Positions 22,101 through 34,185 of a stretch of DNA of 62,500 nt are shown here, piece after piece. Each line of letters begins with the position of its first letter. The first letter of the stretch is position 1. Origin of the DNA: Chondrilla cf. caribensis (Eukaryota > Porifera > Demospongiae > Chondrillida > Chondrillidae); the NCBI GenBank assembly GCA_964020155.1, contig OZ026559.1:4695674-4758173 (forward strand), given 5' to 3'. Under the pieces are notes generated by a model that was not told where the DNA came from, searched no databases, and saw only the letters and a list, made by a program, of their open reading frames with translations. The translations under genes and the position numbers were made by a program.

Positions 22101-23852
22101 AATTTCAACAGTCAAAGACCATGCCAAATCAGATATACATAGTTGTGCCATGTTGCTGTTCAAGAAATCTCAGGCAAACGTACCGAGCGACTTATTGCGA
22201 AGGCATTAGCTGCTAATAGCACAGACATCAATGGACGAATCTACCAAATGGAAGATGATGTGGAAATTAAAACAGCATACTTTATAGTCAAGGAGAAGCT
22301 GGCCTTCGCAAAAATGAGACCAATCTGTCAACTAAACTTCTTCAACCATGATTCTTGAAAAGTGCGAGGGCGAGTTTCCACTCCATATTGTTTTCATTTC
22401 AACTTCCGGTATGTTACGCTCGTCTGATATATATATATAATATATATATATATATATTATATGTGTTCCTATGCGTAACCGCAACAATGAATTTATATTA
22501 TAATTTATATTGTGCAAAAACAAGATGGGCGATTTCGAACCCCGACAATTAGAAATTGAGCCAGAATTCGTGCACTGAAGCTCCGCCGAACGTAATACCT
22601 TCGGCGAAGGTTCTTCTGAATCTAAGGAAGAAGCCCAAGTAATTCAAGTGCAGGGGGCGGCAGCCCCACGAGTTTTTGAACTCGAATTACTTGTTTCTTT
22701 GAAGCAGCTTTGTCTTCATTCGTCTTTTTAGTTGGTGGCTGCTTGATACCTTTGATAAATTTCCACATCTGGAGCACTTGCAAGATTATCAAAATGAGTT
22801 GATTTTTAGCCGACACATACCGTCTCAACAATGCGACAGCAGCTGCGTTATGTAGCTGAGTCACGGCAAGGAAAGACGGATTGCGCCATATAACGTAATT
22901 GCCATCACGTGTTTGAAATGGCAAATTCCTTCGAGGACGTCTTCGGCTGTTGGAAGTAGGCTTACCTTGTTTGAATTGAACACAAAATTATTAGGATTCA
23001 CTGTGCCTATCCTGCAAATAAGGCACTATTGATATCTCTATTTATGCTATATTGAGTGGTCATTTTTATCTATCACAGTCCTGAAGCTGGGTTGTCAAGA
23101 GGGCAACCAAGTCGGACATTTGTGGTTGCCCACAAGGAAATCTAGTTGTCTCAGACGAGCGGACGACTGTTAAAAATATTCCCTGAACGTTGAAGGACCA
23201 CCTCTAGCTGATTGGGATGCTAGCCATGCAGTTGATCTATGGCTTCAGGATAAAGCCCACAGAGTCAATCAGCCAAACCAACAGCGGAGTACACAACAGT
23301 CCGTGGCAACTGAACCCTCACCAGATGACTCATTTTTGCTCGATGACTGGCAGGAATTGATTATGACACACTGATTACAATTCTTAGCTTCCATCATAAA
23401 TACCACAAATTCTTTTCAATAGTTACTGTAACTTTGTAGCATTTACATTATACATTTTCCACTGTACTCAGTTGTGTTATCAATAATAATTGTTACATGT
23501 AAACTACGATCTGTAGTCATTCAGTTGTCAAACAGTCTACACACACACATATTTCTGTATAATAGGACGTCTGGTCAAATCATAAAATGACTGATAATTT
23601 CTCAGTATGTTCAGACACCACGTCAGGACACCCTTAAAAAGTAGTCATAAACACTGATGTCACTATTACATCCATGAACCTCCAGTTCAATCATTAAATG
23701 CACTGCTACACAGTCTTGTGTGTGCTGTAGTACTTTATTGCCTTCACCACAGGTAGGTGCATACAATACTGCCATAGCACATATTGCATTTTATAACTTC
23801 ATCTACAATCTAGCTACTTACCAAGGTTCACTGTGTCCATTTTGGAAGCCAT
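19166..23852 (-). CDS. Gene B: CARD-like domain - 10 ankyrin repeats
   Basis: Three exons. 23852-23822 reads MASKMDTVNL (donor GTAAGT, phase 1). 21560-21271 is a CARD-like domain of about 95 residues (KFDRKDFFQKYEDKFL...EIKKVIPGDLCFEL...HMRDHGSLETV). 20212-19166 begins ILRYGKLEGGCAANKQREHD and carries 10 ankyrin repeats to a stop. Phases match at both joins (1, 0). The CARD call rests on six-helix spacing and the L..HMRDHGSLETVxxLCDVM signature; a death-effector-like fold is the alternative. The large second intron-side gap (21561-23821) holds transposon relics. The product is probably a cytoplasmic adaptor with a protein-binding ankyrin array (inference). Confidence 0.7.
20213..21270 (-). 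other. Gene B intron 2
   Basis: Its first part (20213-20460) aligns with 30978-31260 and, apart from an inserted element, with 3280-3990. The part 20590-21150 is a repeat also seen at 54190-54790 and 57750-58200. An open frame at 20644-20970 belongs to that repeat and is broken in the other copies. Confidence 0.5.
21561..23821. mobile_element. Gene B intron 1 with hAT-like transposon relic (plus strand)
   Basis: Plus-strand 22143-22345 reads ...YFIVKEKLAFAKMRPICQLN, and 23190-23383 reads ...PLADWDASHAVDLWLQDKAH to a stop at ...LDDWQELIMTH. These resemble parts of ZNF862-like hAT transposases, but there is no continuous frame and they are separated by unrelated sequence (22350-23000) that includes a TA-rich palindrome at 22427-22460. 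The family is tentative. Confidence 0.4.
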
Positions 23853-24005
23853 TTCGTTTGACTAACAAAAGGAAATAATAAAACAGAATAAACTGAATTG
23901 TTGCAGAGTAAAAGTTACCTTGGTGTGGTGCAGCCGACCCAATGATGTCAGCATAAAAATTTAGGCAAGAAGTGGGTCCAGGCCATGCAAGACTACAGCC
24001 AACCA

Positions 24006-24360
24006 TTACAATGTCATTAATTTTATTTCAATTTTAATGACCTTTGAGACTGCTGATGGTTCCCTTGTGGAGACAACCTCATTCTGTCCGGATACACCAA
24101 CCTCGTTTCCTCCCTCACCCGTGAGGTCAACCTCTTGTTCCGACTTGACCCCACGGCTTCCAGGCCTGTCTGACTTGGAGTGAATCGAAACTTGTAAGCT
24201 GGTAGACCTTTGTGACGGAGTTGGGGAAGGAGGAGAAATCATCTCCACATTCTTTTCAGTACAAACAGGCGTTTCTTCATTCACAAAGTCTTTCCGAGGT
24301 TTGTCTTCGATGGTAATCGATTGAGGTGCTACTACATTCCTAGAAGTACTGCAACCCATG
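24006..24360 (-). CDS. Possible small acylated protein (MGCSTS start)
   Basis: A 117-codon frame starting MGCSTSRNVVAPQSIT, rich in Ser, Pro, Glu and Val (SPPSPTPSQRS, EVDLTGEGGNEVG), ending IKIEIKLMTL. MGC at the start followed by Ser at position 6 is the classical pattern for N-myristoylation plus palmitoylation, which would place it at a membrane. The frame is open upstream of the ATG, and an ACCGCAG acceptor-like site lies just before it, so this could also be an internal or terminal exon. It lies upstream of gene B on the same strand. I recognise no homologue. Confidence 0.35.
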
Positions 24361-24565
24361 ACCGCCTTATCAAATTTGATCTGCGGTAATTGAAGAGGAG
24401 ATATCAAAGACACTGATGAAAACAACATCAAAACTGACGTAAACATGAGCAATAAATTTTAATAAACAAAAACATGCTTGAATGCGATAAAAATGCTTAT
24501 AATAAAGGAACATTACCATTCAGAGATTTTGAGAAGAAATACACAGACATTTATTATAGTGAACT

Positions 24566-25240
24566 TTGACGTGGCTGTCCCAACTTCGCTGTTCATTACA
24601 TGTTATACAACTGGTTAATGCAAAGATAGTTAGGGATGCAGAGATAGGAAGTGATCACTATCTTGTACTTTCAAAGATAAAGATGAACGTGAAGAGAAGC
24701 AGGAGGAGGGGCATGGATGAAAGGGTGAACCAGTGGATCAAAATTGACAAATTGAAGGATGAGAAAGTTAGCAATCAGTACGGTAACCAGGCAATGATCA
24801 GGAAATTGTACTATGTGGTTGAGTCAAGACAGTGCTCAACTGGTGAGGAAATGGAGGCAGCATGGAGTGAATTGAAAGATGGCCTAGTGGGGGCAATTAC
24901 TCCGATAGGAGAAGGAATGTGTTGTATAAGAGGCTACTGGATACAGATTCAGATGAAGCAAGGAGGAAGCATAATGCTGTGAAGACAGAGGCTAAAAGGG
25001 TGGTTTGAAGGGCTTAGAATGATGAATGGGACCAGTTTGGGAGGGATGTGGAGAAAGATGTTGGGAGGAACCAACAGAGGTTTGGGCTAGGCTCAATGAA
25101 GGCAAGAGAAAGAAGGAAAGTATGCCATACATCCATGACAACGAACGCCAGGTGATTTTCAGCAAAGGAGTTCGAGGTGATTGAGTGTTGGAGAAAGCAT
25201 TTCGAAGGGCTGTTTGCAGGCTAGAAAGAATCAGTTCAGG
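24566..25240 (+). mobile_element. RTE-type LINE fragment
   Basis: Plus strand 24610-24980 reads VRDAEIGSDHYLVLSKIKMN, the SDH end of an apurinic-type endonuclease, then the linker to the reverse transcriptase (WSELKDGLVGAITPIGEG). Frames shift after 24980. No reverse transcriptase core is present. It is a dead internal fragment, similar to RTE/BovB polyproteins. Confidence 0.6.
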
Positions 25241-25877
25241 AAATAGAGAAAGGAAGAAAAACTCCAGAAAGAAAGGCTCCAGGGGTATGTTTCTGATGTT
25301 TTCCGGGTTCTTCGTCGTTTTTCCATTCTGTAGTGTGGTCCGTCCGAAAGCTCATTCCTTTGTCCGAATATCGATTATTATCGGGCGATTTTTTCGACCG
25401 ACTCTAGCAGAGCCATGCGATAAACTACGATGATTTTACTGAGTAGAGAGCTACTACATGAATTTTTCGAGAAATCGCCAATTTTAGCTATGTGTCCGAA
25501 TATAGGTGGTGTCCGATCATTGATTCTTTACTCTACACAGAATAGAATACAGCGCAGAGAGTCTTACCTCCGTATTAGATATCGGGCAAATGGTACAAGC
25601 ACAGATCCTCCAACTATGATACAAGCAAAGGTAGGGGCGTTCACGAGCGGGGTATCCGGGCAGGGAGGGTAGGAACGAATGTCACGTGATATTGGACGGA
25701 GCGCGTGACCTGCGAGTGACATCATGCCCCTGGTGCTAGCCCGCATTCACCGTAGGTTGCATTAGTAATCGTATCGAGTTTGTACGGAATTCAACTTTAT
25801 CTTATCGTAATGTTGAAACAGGTTTACAGCGCTGAGCACATAATCTTGATTAGTTAACATTCTTAATCTGTAGTTAT
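25241..25877. other. Spacer shared with other blocks
   Basis: No gene. The segment 25640-25877 (gagggtaggaacgaatgtcac... to 'taatctgtagttattcgg') aligns with 35230-35480 and 62000-62300. The preceding 25270-25640 is not obviously repeated in this window. Confidence 0.5.
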
Positions 25878-27132
25878 TCGGTCTTGTTCATGCCACACCC
25901 AAGTTCAATAAGGTTTGCACGAATATCCATTGTTACCCACACAAGCTGCCCAGTAAAGCTGTACACTTAAGGGTGTACATTTGTTAATTATAATGTCACA
26001 TCGATATCCAAGTTCAACAAGTTTATATCAACAATATTCCTATGTCCTTCACCAGCTACAATACTATGAACTGGTTGTCCCATTTTGTTGGTTTTTGTTC
26101 ACATCATATCTAAGCTCAATGGGTGCATATAGCAACAACATCCACATGACCCTGTATAGCTGCATGATGTAGTGGTGCCAATCCATCATTATTTGTCTTG
26201 TTCATGTCACGTCCAAGTTTAATGCACTTAAGTAGTGACAACATCCACAAGATTCTCATGAGCAGTAATGTGAAGTACCGTTCATCCGGCACCTTCAACC
26301 TTATCCATGTCACATACCAGTTTGACTAATTTGACAGTACCTACGTTCATGACCTACATCAGGTGTAAAATGTAGTGCTGTGAGCCTGTCAGTGTTAGTT
26401 TGGCATTCAAGTTCAAATGCGTTTAGTAACAGCATACACGTGACCCATGTTGGCTACTTGAAGTAGTCTATCAATCCATGTCCATCAATGGCCATCCCAT
26501 TTGCATCCAGTTGACATGACATGAGTGTTTGTAAAATTTACTGATGTAGTAAAATGTAGTGCGGTATGTCCTTTATAGTTCGTTAAGGGTTGGATATAGG
26601 AGAAATAGACAATAATATAGCATGTGCATGTTATTCCAATAAGACACACAGTAATGGTCACACTTTAATGGTGCAATTAATTCAGTAACATAAGCACACA
26701 TTGTTAGTAATTAATTAGAGCAATAACATTTTGTGTGTGTACATACATGCATGTAATAATAATAATGACATACATTAAATGATAATACTGAATGTATGTA
26801 TTTATGCATGTGTAGCGGTAATTTATACATAATAATATTATTTAATAACAATATGAACTGTGATTTGTTATTTGGTAATAAAGTCTGCCATAACAACCAT
26901 CACCAGACAATGATATCGTTACCATGGAAACAGTGTTGACACGGGGGAATTGACACAAAGTAAAACAAAAAATAGTTGAAAATAGTCTTCTCTTCTCTAC
27001 CTTTGTAGTCTCTGTGTCAAGGCTTGTGGAACCTGTGAAAGAGCAGATTTCAAGATGAAAAGAACCACATCATACATAGCATGTGCACACTGGTGGAGAT
27101 GTGCACACATGCAAGACACATTCCCACAACAG

Positions 27133-27206
<74 letters not shown>

Positions 27207-27402
27207 ACAAACACACACACACCACGCACACACAAACACACACAAACACACACACACACACACCACACACACATACACACCAAACGCACACACGCTTACA
27301 CATACACACACACCAAACGCACACACGCTTACACATACACACACACCAAACGCACACACGCTTACACATACACACACCCCAAACACACACACATACACAC
27401 AC

Positions 27403-27469
<67 letters not shown>

Positions 27470-27998
27470 ACACACAAACAGTACATACATAGGCACATGC
27501 ACACACTCAGCTGTGCATTAAGTTCCTATCTATGTCCTTACGTACGTACGTACCTTTCTTGTTAGAATCCCTCTTCTTCTTCTCAAATTCCTCTCTTCTC
27601 CGCTATTCACTGTCTCCTGAAAGTTGAATCAACATCAACCTTGTTGAGTTCAACAAGTTTAGTCAATACACCAATGTGGCCATTTCCAGCTGCAATATGG
27701 ACTGCGGTCAATCCCTTGTGGTCAGTCTAAGTTCAACGGGTTTAGCAACAACATCCATGTGACCCTCTGTAGCTGCATGATGTAGTGCAGTCAATCCATC
27801 GTTATCGGTCTTGTTCATGTCACATCCAAGTTCAAGGAGTTTAGCGACGACACCAACACAACCCTGTTCAGCTGCCGTATGAAATGCGGTTTGACCGTCA
27901 TAGAGATTGTTGACATCACATTCCCCACCGACTACAATGCTCTCAACGTCTGCAACGCGATCAGCAAAGGCTGCATGATGTAGAGGCAAATAAGGTTC
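25878..27998 (-). pseudogene. Short ankyrin gene, copy 3: decayed ankyrin portion
   Basis: The ankyrin exon 28062-27708 has an intact CTATAG acceptor, but a 5-bp loss near 28036 relative to copy 4 shifts the frame before the first repeat. Downstream of that it reads YLPLHHAAFADRV, DGQTAFHTAAEQGCVGVV and LTALHHAATEGHMDVV, then the same LTTRD stop as copy 4. The parts at 26590-25878 are scrambled ankyrin repeats (GHVDVVA, ELGxDMNKT). Confidence 0.6.
27137..27475. repeat. (CA)n array with internal 33-bp units
   Basis: Long CA repeat. At 27285-27385 a unit of about 33 bp containing 'ccaaacgcacacacgctt' occurs three times, showing a second level of periodicity. Open frames across it in all phases are repeat artefacts. 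Confidence 0.95.
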
Positions 27999-28189
27999 AT
28001 GTTCTTGAGAATCGGGTGGGACCTTGTCGTTTTCGTGATCCCACGCTCACTGGTCCAGATATCTATAGGAGAATAGAGTACATTGCTTACTATGTCTGAA
28101 TAACATGATATGAATGTGAGAAGTACATGATTAGCATTTCTCTTTGATCCACCCACACAACATGTTAGAGTTCTACGTATTAAACATCC

Positions 28190-28320
28190 TCTTACATTAT
28201 GTACGATGTACTGTACAGGACAGCTCAAGTGACATGTACGATGTACTGTACATGACAGTTCAAGTGGCAACTTGTATGATGTACTGTACAGGATGGCTCA
28301 AGTGACAACATGTACGATGA
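28190..28320. repeat. 38-bp minisatellite, copy 3
   Basis: About three units with the TGTACTGTACA core, in the intron of short gene copy 3. Confidence 0.8.
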
Positions 28321-28501
28321 TTGTAGAGTGAACAGACACAACTTATCCCCACCTCCAGTGTTCCAAGCCAACCCGGCTTCACTCAACCCGACTATAACAC
28401 TAGTATCTTGTCGGTTGTGGTACACACAATATTGTATGAACTAATCGGACGGGTTTCCTACGATATGATACTGTGTGTACATGAGTTCTTCCTATGCTCA
28501 C

Positions 28502-28561
28502 CGGTAGTTCTTCGTTCGTGTCTTGCCGACCATTTCCGTCACAAAACCTTTTGGCGGCCAT
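28502..28561 (-). CDS. Short ankyrin gene, copy 3: first exon
   Basis: The ATG at 28561 reads the same 20 residues as copy 1 (MAAKRFCDGNG...), donor GTGAGC. The next exon is frameshifted, so the predicted product would be a short non-ankyrin peptide. Confidence 0.45.
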
Positions 28562-29322
28562 TTTCGTACTCAGTTTCCATTGGAAAATGGTGGGTCGAAA
28601 TGAAGATCTCGATCGCAATAGGTGTTTGAGTACGGAGCAAAGAGATGGACGATCTATGCATGATCCATTTTTATGAGTTCAAATACAATGGAGGCTTGTA
28701 CAGCTTGCTATTACCCCTGACTAAGTAGGGAGAAACGTCCATGAATATTCGTGTCTTGCCTAGGAAGCGACCGTCGAGGGGAACTTCATTTTGTCTAAAA
28801 AGAATATAATTTGAAATGGGGTGGTTCTGAATACGGTATAGTTTAGTTGAGGAAACTCGTGAATACCCAGCACACGGGAACTGAGTGGTTAAGCAAATCA
28901 AGTGACGAACATGTCGCGAGTGAGAGGAATGATTGAGCCATGGAAATCTGATACACAGTTTGTCATCCAGTGGTTTCAAAATAGTATTTATGTGGGATCT
29001 GGAGGTGGTTTTCATTATTCATCACTGAAAAGTTCCACAAGTAGTAAAGTGCACAAAACGATCCAATGGGTCTAACAACACTACACTCAAGCTCCAAGAA
29101 ACAACTGTCCTATTCGCAGCAGACGTGTACACTAACAAAAGACACTATATTGCACTCCACATGGCTAAGTAGAGTGGGTCAGAGGTCCATATAATGGTAA
29201 ATGGAAGTTGGATGGAGTGGTCAGAGCATGCAGGATGGGATGATAGACTGGGAATTGATTTTAACCTGACTTGTGACAGGAGATGTGGTATAGAGGATGT
29301 GCTTGTGCTTGTGGGTGATTAG

Positions 29323-29361
<39 letters not shown>

Positions 29362-29936
29362 TTGTGGATAGTGATATAAAAATAATGATAAGAAATGATA
29401 TACATAAATTAAGCATATATACACATATATTACAATAAACATAAAATAATAATAATAATAATAATGTATCTATATATGTATATTAAAATTTCATAAGCAA
29501 GTACCTAACACGCAATCAGGGTTGAATTTCTGAATGGTAATAGTCTAAGTGTCAGTATATGTTTGTTTGTGTGTGTGTACGTGCATGCATCTGTGAAGAA
29601 GTACTGTATGGGTACTGGTGTCGGTGTACATTAGTCTGGTCTGCTAGACCGTCCCAACTATGCGCCGAGGGTGAGTAAAAGGGAAGGGACGGTCTAGCCC
29701 CGATAGAGATTAGTTAACACCTTCGCCTTATCAATTGACGATAATTAACGAGTAAGCACAACTTAATATGGATGCAATGACTTAAGATGAACTATCAAGA
29801 ATCAGATGCTACAACAATGAAATTAAGCTACAAATACATTCTACACACACTTGAAATGTAATGAAAGTGACATTAATGTGATTGTAATCGGCGACAATCA
29901 AAGTTGCTTTAACTACTAAAAATGTAATTTGCCCTG
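28562..29936. repeat. Upstream block of short gene copy 3 and 3' flank of gene C
   Basis: 28562-29320 aligns with the other upstream blocks. A (TA)n run lies at 29325-29358 and an (AAT)n run at 29447-29465. At 29643-29697 a hairpin has arms CTAGACCGTCCC and GGGACGGTCTAG. 29740-29936 is the conserved 3' flank of the ankyrin exon. Confidence 0.6.
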
Positions 29937-32767
29937 TCAACGGATCAGCTTAGCAATGATATCAATATGATCTTTGGCTCGGGCAATATCCAGCGCCGTC
30001 TGTCCCTTGTTGTTAGTCTTGTTCTTGTCACATCCAAGTTCAATGAGTATTGTTACAACATTCACATGACCTTTCTCAGCTGCAATGTGTAGTGCCGTCT
30101 GTCCCTTGTTGTTAGTCCAGTTCATGTCACATCCAAGTGCAATGAGTTTTGTCACAACTATCACATGACCTCTCTGAGCTGCAAAGTGTAGTGCTGTCAT
30201 TCCCTCCATGGATGTGCTATTCACATCTGTTCCATGGCGGACAAGTTCAGCAACAACATCCATATGGCCCATGGAAGCTGCCAAGTGGACTGCTGTAGCT
30301 CCAAAGCTAGCAATTGCATTCATGTCACATCCAAGTTCAATGAGTTTAGTGACAACTTCCACATGACCCTTGCCAGCTGCAATGTGTAGAGCTGTACGTC
30401 TCAGAAGGTCTCTCTCATTCACATCACATCCAAGTTCAACTAGTTTGGCAACGACATCCACACTACCTTGGTCAGCTGCAATATGCAGTGCAGTAAATCT
30501 ATCGTTATCAGTCTTGCTCATGTGACATCCAAGCTCAGCGAGCTTAGCGACAACATCCACATGACCAAAGTCAGCTGCATGATGTAGCGCTGTCCGTCCG
30601 TTGCTATCAGTCTTGTTCATGTCACATCCACATTCAGCGAGTTTAGTGATAACATCCACCTGACCCTCCCCAGCTGCATAATGTAGTGCGGTCAAACCAT
30701 TGTCATTAGTTTTGCTCATGTCACATCCAAGTTCAGCGAGTTTTTCAACGATACCCACATGACCATATTTGGCTGCAGTATGCAGTGGTGTACAGCCCTC
30801 AAAAATACAATCAACGTCAAAACCAGGCATATTCCTAAAATTGTGCACAACAGTTTCAAATTCGCTTATGTTTCCACTAGTAGCCACACCATGCAGAGCT
30901 AATGCCAAATTCCCTGGGTGATCCTTTCTTTGCTCATTGGCTACACATTCACCTTGCAATTCTCCACGCTTTAGAATCTATAGAAAATGAAGTAACGAAA
31001 TAATAATATCAAGTATATATTAAGATGTTTTGTTTGGTTCTTTGAAACTATACCAATAGTTGTGGGCATGCAATTAATTAAAAAGTAACCATAAGCTTTT
31101 GTCAATATTGAGAAATCACTCATTTCTGGTGAAACTCCCTTGAAATCCCGATAATCAACAAATATTTTATGACATCACAGTATGCCCAGGTTAGTATTAC
31201 CACTATATAATTATCTATCAAAGCAGTACTGTTGGTGTTACAGTTGAAATGTCTGAAAACAACCAGCTGACTCAATCACAAGTTGATCCTTATACAATTT
31301 AACCTCAAGAAAAAGGTCACTGCCTATATAATATGTAAGCAAAAACGCACAATGTACATACATACAGTTCTATAATATAGACCACTTGTGACAATTAAAA
31401 TATGTAAGCAAAAACACACAAGTATGTGACAGAAAAAATTAAAATTGACAAATTGCTACCCATAATATAAGGAGTGGTTACACATGTGGAGATAAATAAC
31501 TCAAGGGCCACTGTCAGGTTTATTCTTGATTATATAGCTATAAAAAATTCCTATGAAACCTAAAAATGCTAATTTCTGATAAAATTCCCAACATTTAACA
31601 TTTCGTTGGTAATGCTGCAGTAATAACAGGTTCACTTGGTATTAGTGCTATATACTCCAAACAATTATTTCAAGTTAAAATGGCTGAACAGCTGTCTGAT
31701 TCAACCACACCACAAAGATACAGTACTGACATCACAACATTCTTGATACAGACTGAAACATGCAAGTGAGTGTATAAACCTAACAACAAGGAATTCAAAG
31801 GTCACCACCTAACATGTAAACAAAAACACACCCATGTGCAGTTTTCCATAATTATTATATGTACATGTACATATTGCACCACACACAACTCACCGGTAGG
31901 TCTTGCTTCATGTCCTGACCAAGTTTGTTCATATTTGGTAAACCATCTCGGCCAATCATCACATCACACAATGTACATACAGTCTCCAACGAACCATGAT
32001 CTCTCATGTGGATATACAATATGCCAACAGCAGTAGGTTTCCTTGCTTCCAGTAATTTAGAACACAAGTTTTGACTAATGACCTTCTTTATTTCCAGTCT
32101 CCTAGCAATCTCATGAGGATCAACATCACCAAGAAACCTGTCCGTGTACTTCTCTAAAAACGTCTTACAGTCAAATTCACCACCTGCAAAGGAGAAATCG
32201 TATACTGTACCTGAACAGCACAGCCTCTTGTGCCGTATTGTGTCACCCCCACTCCATGTCTGTGTATTTGACATACCACTGTGTACATAGCACTGTGGCA
32301 GTACTGCATGCACACTATTAAAATACATAATTTAAACCATGCCAATTTCACCATATTTAATTGAATCGAAAACCTTTATGAAAATACAAATCCTTTAGTG
32401 GTTCTTTTTGGAGGGGAATGTATTTGTCAATTAAATGTTTACAAAATTTGCCAAACAAAAGTCCTGTAAAAATTGGCACGCATGTGGTATATTCCCATAC
32501 AAGACACATTTCAGTGTAGATTTTCTTATTCATGTAGTAAGCACGAATCACTAATCATATCAAACACTACTACCATGGCAACAACACGCGAGGATGTATT
32601 GGGAACAGATACAACTATTCTTACATACCAATCATTCTACTCAGAGACTTTGCTGGCAAATTGAGAATGACCATCTGGTACGTAAGACTAACACACAACC
32701 ATAAACAGGAGATTAGTCATAATTCTACCTACTTACCAGTTGTTTCTGGGTCAACTGGGCAAGCCAT
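29937..32767 (-). CDS. Gene C: CARD-like domain - 10 ankyrin repeats
   Basis: Three exons. 32767-32737 reads MACPVDPETT (donor GTAAGT, phase 1). 32183-31894 is the CARD-like domain (GGEFDCKTFLEKYTDRFL...EIKKVISQNLCSKL...HMRDHGSLETVCTLCDVMIG). 30977-29937 reads ILKRGELQGECVANEQRKDH then 10 ankyrin repeats, stop after KLIR. Phases agree (1, 0). It is the most compact and best preserved of the long genes and shows the basic plan shared with B: short first exon, one CARD-like exon, one ankyrin exon. No transposon interrupts its introns. Function as for gene B, inferred. Confidence 0.75.
30978..31893 (-). other. Gene C intron 2
   Basis: Homologous to the start of the same intron in B, D and A. 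It has the uninterrupted version of the site (aagtatatattaagatg) that carries a transposon in A and D. No other feature is seen. Confidence 0.55.
32184..32736 (-). other. Gene C intron 1
   Basis: 32339-32736 is the block shared with 13137-13560 and 61140-61400. No additional exon is visible. Confidence 0.5.
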
Positions 32768-33013
32768 CGTTGAACTAGCAAACTGAATAAATATAGAGGA
32801 TAAAAATGGAGTACTTTACTTGTCATAGAGTACAATCTAACTTAGTCTGGTGTAGCCGACCATTGCAGTTATTCTGTTTCAACACTGGTTTGTATTAGCT
32901 CGGGACCCTCACTGGTTAAAGTACACTCTAATTATTGTGCAATAATAAAAATGGAAGGATAGGGTACGGGCTACGCTAGACTATGAGAAAAGAACGCACA
33001 ACACATATAATAT

Positions 33014-33216
33014 GACAAGCAAAAAAGGGAAAAAACAAGGTAGGGATGAGCGGAATGAGAAGACCGTCGGAGTGAGCAGCATGTCGGAATGAGAAGACTG
33101 TCGGAATATAACAATCCCTATATCAACAGCTGCAGACTGTGTATTGCACAAGCAATAACTGGTGTTGATATAGGGATTGTTATATTCCGACTTGTTCTTT
33201 CCCTTTTTTGCTTGTC
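33014..33216. repeat. Long inverted repeat (hairpin)
   Basis: The left end GACAAGCAAAAAAGGGAAA pairs with right TTTCCCTTTTTTGCTTGTC. An inner pair is CGGAATATAACAATCCC with GGGATTGTTATATTCCG, separated by about 60 bp. It could form a fold-back transcript or be a MITE within the larger insertion. Confidence 0.8.
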
Positions 33217-33328
33217 ATCCCTACATCCTTTAACATTTTAAAATGTTTTTATTATGCTTGTTTGTATCCATTTTTGTCACAGGTATGTGATGCAAATGTG
33301 TATAATTTGGAAAAAAAAAATAAAAAAT

Positions 33329-33402
33329 TCGCCTTCTCGGGGATTCGAACCAACCAAACTCGCTATAAACTCTGTCATTTGCTCACTGAGCCATCGTGAC
33401 TC
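33329..33402 (-). mobile_element. tRNA-derived SINE-like segment
   Basis: On the minus strand the A-box-like TGGCTCAGTGAGC is followed about 40 bp later by a perfect B box GGTTCGAATCC, then a T run. The acceptor stem does not pair and the D loop is too short for a functional tRNA. A tRNA-derived SINE head is therefore more likely than a tRNA gene. Confidence 0.45.
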
Positions 33403-33880
33403 ATTGTTATGAAGTAAGCGAATATTCTTAATTGAACAAGATGGCGGATTATTATGAGGCAGTCGCCGTATAGTGCTGGAAATGCCACAGTCACCATATG
33501 TAGTACAATGTTAACAAAAGTAGGAAAGGGCACTCCGCGCTATAAAATTAAAATCGTTCGTGTGAAAATTAGCTCCATAGCTCCAGCCAAAACTTCGGTA
33601 GTTGTGGATAAAAATTTGACAAGAAGAAGAAGTCCGAAATTTTGACCTTTTATTTTTTTGACCTTTCGCCAGTTCGCCTTTTCAGCTACTTCCCCTCCAC
33701 TTGTTAGTAGATTTCTTACTACTAAAATTAGCCGAAAACGACTTTTAAGTGCTGGCAGGGGCTTAATACCTGTCCATAGGCGATATTTTTTGTTATTAAT
33801 GTATGCGTGCTATAGGCCGCCATGTTTTTTTCGCGTCATCCCTACATATAGAGTGCTATCGCACTCTATGATTATGCGAA

Positions 33881-34182
33881 ACTAAACTACAACCCATTTC
33901 TAACTTTGCCTCCACAAGTCATAAGCAAACATGGGCGGTAATGGTTAAGAGATCCGATCCGGGAGTTAATTGCCATAGTAGGTACGTTATTGGTGTTGAT
34001 GCATGCGTCGTTTAAACATCTTTGATACACAGGATTAGGACAAGACTCTAGACGTACCTTTGTAGTAGATACGCAGCAAATGTTCTCCGAAAGGTATAAT
34101 CGTTGTCAAACGTACGCCGGAATAGGATTTAGGATCTTCGCTTAGGGTTAACGGGTTCTTGCTAAAACCAAAACTCGGCCGG
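33881..34182. repeat. Shared spacer segment
   Basis: Aligns with 61680-61985 and 15000-15470 (gatccgatccgggagttaat; 'gtagatacgcagcaaatg'; 'cgtacgccggaatagg'). No gene. Confidence 0.55.
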
Positions 34183-34185
34183 CAA

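Larger units (their letters stand above)
33012..33880. mobile_element. ~870-bp insertion with hairpin, absent at the paralogous site near 61670
   Basis: The flanks 'agaaaagaacgcacaa..' (32985) and 'aaactaaactacaacccat' (33880) are contiguous at 61645-61690, so everything between is inserted. It contains a long hairpin (33014-33216) and a tRNA-like segment (33329-33402), and ends near a small stem AGAGTGC-tatc-GCACTCT at 33850-33867. The terminal stem recalls Helitron 3' ends, but no CTRR end is clear, so the class is open. Confidence 0.55.

Noticed and set aside
27055..27565. Several overlapping long open frames rich in His/Thr or Cys/Val
   Set aside because: They are translations of the (CA)n/(GT)n repeat in every phase; a dinucleotide run contains no stop codon.
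33329..33402. Functional tRNA gene
   Set aside because: A and B boxes are present, but the acceptor stem does not pair and the D arm is abnormal.
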